DNA of 9,832 nt from Mucilaginibacter sp. UBA5151 (GTDB taxonomy: Bacteria; Bacteroidota; Bacteroidia; Sphingobacteriales; Sphingobacteriaceae): NCBI GenBank assembly GCA_002413785.1, contig DHXR01000004.1, positions 1-9,832 of the forward strand, given 5' to 3'. Shown piece after piece: positions 6,094 through 9,832 of this stretch. Under the pieces are notes generated by a model, which saw only the letters and a list, made by a program, of their open reading frames with translations, ran no database searches and was not told where the DNA came from. The first letter of the stretch is position 1, and each line of letters opens with the position of its first letter. The position numbers were made by a program, and so were the translations under genes.

Positions 6094-9000
6094 TTAATCC
6101 CATGAATTTAGAAACTTTTGCTTTTGATCTTTAAAATCCTTTATTATTCTCTCTCGTAGCCGCTTCGAAAGATTTTGAGTTCTAATCCGCAATTCCGCAA
6201 GTAAATCTAAATATAATGATTCATTAGGAGATCCTGGTTTTGTTCTTCTGTAATAGTATCTGACTATTTTGTAAAACAAGTTATTTTGAGCGGCAATTCC
6301 TTTGACCCTTTTTACGAATGATTTCAGTTCAATATCAAAACCTGGTGCTTGAATATCTGAATATAAAGCTACTGATAGAAAAGCCTCAATATCGGATTTG
6401 GTTATTGATTTCCCGCTTGCGTCGTCTTTAATTTTAGATAAAATGACATTCGACAACTTTGACGTTCCCATATGTACTGTTAAAGAGTGTTGTACTTGAT
6501 AAGGCATGCTGTGAAATAAAATGTCAAGGCTTAAATTTGCAGGAATAATGGAAGGCATTTTTTCATGCTCTAAAACATATCTTATTAGCCATTGAGTATA
6601 CAAAACAGCGAATGACATATTAGCTTTTATTATCGAACGATAAGCTCGTTTTTTTAATTCTAAATCTTCTATACCTTCTGAATTCCTTAACACGTTGCAC
6701 ATAATTAATAATAGCCTATCATGTGTTAATTTGCTTTGAGATGAGGATATTTTACTTGGATTTCCAATTTTCTTTAGTTGCTCATCATAGGCTTTTTCAA
6801 TGTTATCCTCAGTTGGTCGGTTTTCTTTGATTTTTGCTATTTCAATATTACGAGCAATAGGTTCTTCTATTTGCTCACCCTTGTTATCTTTCTTTTTTAA
6901 TAAAAAATATTCATCTATATTAATCTCTTTAAGGATAAAATCAAGAGGTTCAAAGAAAGTTTCGAATCTGTCAAAAATTAATTTGAAGGTTTGAATATCA
7001 CTCCTTTTGAGTCCTGTATAGTAGTCGATCTGTTTTGGAAATCTAAAATATCTGTCTTCTTCTAATATATAGTTTTTAAAATCTAAGTCGTATTCCATTC
7101 GTTTTGCGATAAAAAAATGAAAAAAACACTGATAAGGAAACTTGATTAAGTTATCGCTCGTTTTGACAAACATTTTTCTTTTGAAAAGATAACTAATGAT
7201 AACTTGTGGATCATAATGAAAGCCAACAAGTTTGTTTAAATATTCTTCAATAACTTTTGTAAATTCACTCAGGCTTAAAGTATAGTTTGGTCTATTAGCA
7301 ATTAACATCTCGTGAGCTATTTTAGCAATTAGCTGCATTTTATTTAAGAAGTCAAAAGTATCTCGGTATATATTTTCTTTACTAAGTTTTTCCAATAATA
7401 ATTCAATATATATCTCCATCAATACAGCTTGATTAATAGGTTTTTTTTCCCTATTTTCAAGGCTCCATAAATAGAGGGATACAGACATTGCGGTATTTGG
7501 TAAAGAATATGAACGAAAAGTGTTTACTAATTTTTCAAGCTTTTCATCGGCTTTAAGTTCGTTTTCACCTGGTAACCATTGCTTCATTATTATTTTAATT
7601 TCTCTTGATCGCAGACTTCCTATATAGAAGTAATTAAATCCAATTTTGCAATTTTGCATGTGATCTGGAGGAATGAATCCGATAATGTCATTTTCAGCAG
7701 TAGCAATTATTTGGATATTTGGATTTTCCTTTTTAAATCTATGTAAACGATTAATTCTATCTCTATTGTTTGCTCCATCACTGTAATTTAAGTTATCTAT
7801 TAACAATACGAGTTTGTTTTCTGTAATTAGCGTTTTAACATTATCGGAACTACATCTAAGATATTCTCTAATGGCGGTATTAATTTCTTTATTACCAAGT
7901 TCATCAAATGGTATGTAAGCGGGAATTTTTTGTATTAAATTAAACTCATCAACATACTCTCGAATTAATCTATATAACAAGCTTGTTTTTCCAGATTCCT
8001 GAGCTCCAAAAAACATTATATGTTCACTGGTTTTAGTTACCTCCTGTAATGTAAGTTCATCATTTGGCACATCACTATTGGAAGCCAATCCTTGGTTGAT
8101 CGGTGGTAATACAAATGAATCCTTGATTGAAGGTTGTGATACTTCAGCTTTTACTCCGATAAAGTGTTCGTCAAGTTCGCAAAAATGGTCTTCTCGAATA
8201 TTTTGGAGCACTTGTTGAATTATGTCGTTGAATGCTTTTGATTTAGGAGCGGGAATCAATTGTTCAAAAATTCCCTGATCTCCTGCATCAGTATTTAGCA
8301 CATATTTTTTTTGTTCATGATTATAACGCCAATAAGTACACTTAATAGTTTTTATATCCCTTTCTACTATACTAAATCCGTTTGAAAAAGTTCTACTATC
8401 AGATCTTATATCATTAAGTCCAGATGGCGCGACATTAATAAATAGGGTCCCGTTAAAACCAGTTTGAATAGTTGTGGAACTTTCATGAACATGACCGAAT
8501 AATACAATATCGAAATCTTTAGTAATGTGCCCTGAAATAATCTTTTTCTCAACATCAGAAAACCAATCCAATGGATGATGAATTAAGGCGATCTTTAAAT
8601 CGCAATCCTTGATATACCGTAGATTTAAAGAAAGTTGTTGCTCGCCGATTAATAAGCTCCCAAAGTCTCCTTTGCCGAAACACCTCCAAGATGAGTTTAA
8701 TAAACTGATGCCTACTTCTAATCCATTTACAGATAACTTGAATGATGATTCAAAAATAGATTGAACTTTGTTCTTCACATCTTTATAAAATTCGTACTCG
8801 AATTTTTTATATTCCTCTATTCGTTTTATTCCTTCATAACTATTAGTTTTATTAGCCTTTATTATAAAGTTCGTAATTACTTCCTCGGAAGTAAAATAGT
8901 TTTTACTTCCCAGTTCATCCCGAAGACCATCTGCATCACGTACAATATCATGGTTACCGCAACAAATAAAGAATTGTGATGCGGATAAGTTCAACGCTTT

Positions 9001-9231
9001 TATAATTGGTTCTATAACTTTAACATTAAATATCTGAAAAGCTTGGGTCGCTCCGCCAAATTCTTTTCCTCCTACATCTATTAAATCCCCAGTAAACGCA
9101 ATTAAATCTATAGGTTTTTCTAAATGTATTTCCTTAAGTTTATTAATGGTTGTGTTCTTGACACTAAGTTCCCAATCGTTAAGTGTTTTCTTGTTTAAAT
9201 GAAAATCTGTGAGGTGTAGAATTTTTATCAT
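6094..9231 (-). CDS. Calcineurin-like metallophosphoesterase fused to a NACHT/STAND-like NTPase
   Basis: The 1045-aa protein has three parts. Residues 1-300 are a calcineurin-like phosphoesterase with all metal motifs: D9 and H11 (HLTDFH), D49 (FTGDL), GNHD at 92-95, H218/H219 (IHHP) and GHVH at 246-249. A nuclease, nucleotidase or phosphodiesterase activity is expected. Residues about 330-400 form a linker. Residues about 400-700 are a P-loop NTPase of NACHT/STAND type: Walker A GAQESGKTS (409-417), Walker B KLVLLIDN (473-480), then a winged-helix-like segment including SLPNTAMSVSLYLWSL (576-591). Residues 700-1045 are mostly helical without obvious WD or TPR repeats and end in a basic stretch. 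Effector, oligomerising switch and putative sensor is the layout of Avs and bNACHT anti-phage proteins; the phage-defence role is inferred from it. Sampled lines of the gene are 27-28% G+C, against 47-57% in sampled lines of the left-hand and toxin genes, suggesting transfer. It is a single gene between inverted repeats; ATG 9231 follows a run of A. Confidence 0.85.
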   Translation of the reverse strand: MIKILHLTDFHLNKKTLNDWELSVKNTTINKLKEIHLEKPIDLIAFTGDLIDVGGKEFGGATQAFQIFNVKVIEPIIKALNLSASQFFICCGNHDIVRDADGLRDELGSKNYFTSEEVITNFIIKANKTNSYEGIKRIEEYKKFEYEFYKDVKNKVQSIFESSFKLSVNGLEVGISLLNSSWRCFGKGDFGSLLIGEQQLSLNLRYIKDCDLKIALIHHPLDWFSDVEKKIISGHITKDFDIVLFGHVHESSTTIQTGFNGTLFINVAPSGLNDIRSDSRTFSNGFSIVERDIKTIKCTYWRYNHEQKKYVLNTDAGDQGIFEQLIPAPKSKAFNDIIQQVLQNIREDHFCELDEHFIGVKAEVSQPSIKDSFVLPPINQGLASNSDVPNDELTLQEVTKTSEHIMFFGAQESGKTSLLYRLIREYVDEFNLIQKIPAYIPFDELGNKEINTAIREYLRCSSDNVKTLITENKLVLLIDNLNYSDGANNRDRINRLHRFKKENPNIQIIATAENDIIGFIPPDHMQNCKIGFNYFYIGSLRSREIKIIMKQWLPGENELKADEKLEKLVNTFRSYSLPNTAMSVSLYLWSLENREKKPINQAVLMEIYIELLLEKLSKENIYRDTFDFLNKMQLIAKIAHEMLIANRPNYTLSLSEFTKVIEEYLNKLVGFHYDPQVIISYLFKRKMFVKTSDNLIKFPYQCFFHFFIAKRMEYDLDFKNYILEEDRYFRFPKQIDYYTGLKRSDIQTFKLIFDRFETFFEPLDFILKEINIDEYFLLKKKDNKGEQIEEPIARNIEIAKIKENRPTEDNIEKAYDEQLKKIGNPSKISSSQSKLTHDRLLLIMCNVLRNSEGIEDLELKKRAYRSIIKANMSFAVLYTQWLIRYVLEHEKMPSIIPANLSLDILFHSMPYQVQHSLTVHMGTSKLSNVILSKIKDDASGKSITKSDIEAFLSVALYSDIQAPGFDIELKSFVKRVKGIAAQNNLFYKIVRYYYRRTKPGSPNESLYLDLLAELRIRTQNLSKRLRERIIKDFKDQKQKFLNSWD

Positions 9232-9302
9232 TTTTTTTTATTGGTTTAAAATTCAAATATTTCCAATGTGAATTATTGCATATTAAATAAAGATTAGCAG
9301 TT

Positions 9303-9456
9303 GGATATTCCGGAGGCCTTGGCCAGCCCATTCTGTGCGTTCTTGAGCACCGAATTGTGTCGACCGTAAAAAAAGATCAAATTAACATTCAATTGGTTAA
9401 CATGGTTAAAGTGTAACGGAATTACCTGACTGACATTTCGGAATAAGGTGGTCAAT
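9303..9456 (-). repeat. Right 154-bp inverted repeat flanking the metallophosphoesterase-STAND gene
   Basis: This is the partner of the left repeat in opposite orientation, at 70% ungapped identity. Its inner end (complement GGAATATCC) is 71 bp upstream of the start codon of the enclosed gene, so the promoter of that gene must lie in the short gap or within the repeat. Its outer end is 20 bp from the stop of the next gene, and weaker similarity (complement GATAAGG at 9481-9487) reaches into that gene's last codons. The 61-codon reading through it is not supported as a gene. Confidence 0.75.
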
Positions 9457-9475
9457 GGGTCCATATTCTCCATCC

Positions 9476-9832
9476 TCATTCCTTATCCTTCCCTTTTGAA
9501 AATGACGGAAAATATTTTTCAACAAGTTTGAAAATTGGTGGACTGTCCTCATGTGATTTGTTGTCTAAAGTGTTACTTGGGTTTTGTGCAGTAATAACTA
9601 CCAGTTGCGCTACCAATGCTGATAATAATTCTTTGTCTGCACCACCTTCTTTCATAAGGCGTTCTATTTGCTCTTTGTGTCCGTGGAAAGATTTTGCATT
9701 CGTTTCTTTAAATGCGTATTCCTGTTTCAGGCGTTTATATTGGCTTTGCTGTTTGCTTGCAAAAGCAGCCAACCAAATTGTAGGAATAAAGAATGGTAAA
9801 TCTTTGAGTAATGAAATCAATGCATCGTTAAG
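9476..9832 (-). CDS. C-terminal part of a membrane-anchored coiled-coil-like protein, 5' end outside the window
   Basis: The frame is open to the right edge (118 residues visible); the preceding codons LNDA continue upstream of an internal TTG, so the true start is beyond the window. Residues about 10-25 of the visible part (LPFFIPTIWLAAFA) form one hydrophobic, probably membrane-spanning segment. A charged helical stretch follows (SKQQSQYKRLKQEYAFKETNAKSFHGHKEQIERLMKEG), likely a coiled coil, then DKELLSALVAQLVVITAQNPSNTLD and a polar tail ending in GKDKE. I recall similar C-terminal tails (helical segment, then a QNP or RNPS motif) in Bacteroidota hypothetical proteins, but no function is known to me. 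It lies upstream of the STAND gene in the same direction, separated by the right inverted repeat, so co-transcription is uncertain. Confidence 0.6.
   Translation of the reverse strand, partial: LNDALISLLKDLPFFIPTIWLAAFASKQQSQYKRLKQEYAFKETNAKSFHGHKEQIERLMKEGGADKELLSALVAQLVVITAQNPSNTLDNKSHEDSPPIFKLVEKYFPSFSKGKDKE

Noticed and set aside
9294..9479. 61-codon minus-strand open frame between the partial membrane protein and the STAND gene
   Set aside because: It coincides with the right inverted repeat; the equivalent frame in the left copy has an in-frame TAA, so it is not a conserved gene.
1..9832. CRISPR array or tandem repeat arrays
   Set aside because: No regularly spaced direct repeats were seen; the only long repeat is the single inverted pair around the STAND gene.

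Overview
The window looks like chromosomal DNA of a Bacteroidota member, probably of the Sphingobacteriaceae type (Mucilaginibacter/Pedobacter-like). The signs are a DUF5916 envelope protein, a secreted NIPSNAP protein, A/T-rich start regions without Shine-Dalgarno sequences, and promoter candidates of the Bacteroidota form TTTG...TAnnTTTG. This assignment is inferred from gene content only.

Left part (1-4170), ordinary chromosomal genes. The 5' portion of a minus-strand DUF5916/CBM9-like secreted protein runs off the left edge. Next come a secreted NIPSNAP-family protein and an aldo/keto reductase, both on the minus strand. An HxlR-family winged-helix regulator is divergent from the reductase. 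The reductase/HxlR pair looks like a redox or electrophile-response module, with a palindromic operator candidate just upstream of the regulator. A hairpin terminator lies between the NIPSNAP gene and the DUF5916 gene, and a 10-bp inverted repeat that contains a promoter-like box lies upstream of the NIPSNAP gene.

Middle (4171-5640), an accessory module. A gene-poor stretch carries a weak tRNA-Ser-3'-end-like sequence and a strong 10-bp hairpin. It is followed by a minus-strand toxin-antitoxin-like pair: an 89-aa small protein overlaps by 14 bp a 226-aa zeta-toxin-like P-loop kinase.

Right part (5641-9832), the most interesting region. A very A/T-rich 1045-aa gene encodes an N-terminal calcineurin-like metallophosphoesterase fused to a NACHT/STAND-like P-loop NTPase and a long helical C-terminus. 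This is the effector-switch-sensor layout of bacterial NLR-like immune proteins. The gene is framed by two 154-bp imperfect inverted repeats (5907-6060 and the complement of 9303-9456). By hand count they match at 108 of 154 positions without a gap, both inner ends read GGAATATCC, and the differences show no codon-phase bias. They therefore look like non-coding boundary repeats of a single-gene cassette. Beyond the right repeat is the 3' end of a membrane-anchored protein of unknown function that enters from outside the window.

The working hypothesis is a defence-island-like insertion (zeta-like TA pair plus metallophosphoesterase-STAND gene) next to housekeeping genes. The domain calls rest on visible motifs. 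The defence role and the mobility are inference.
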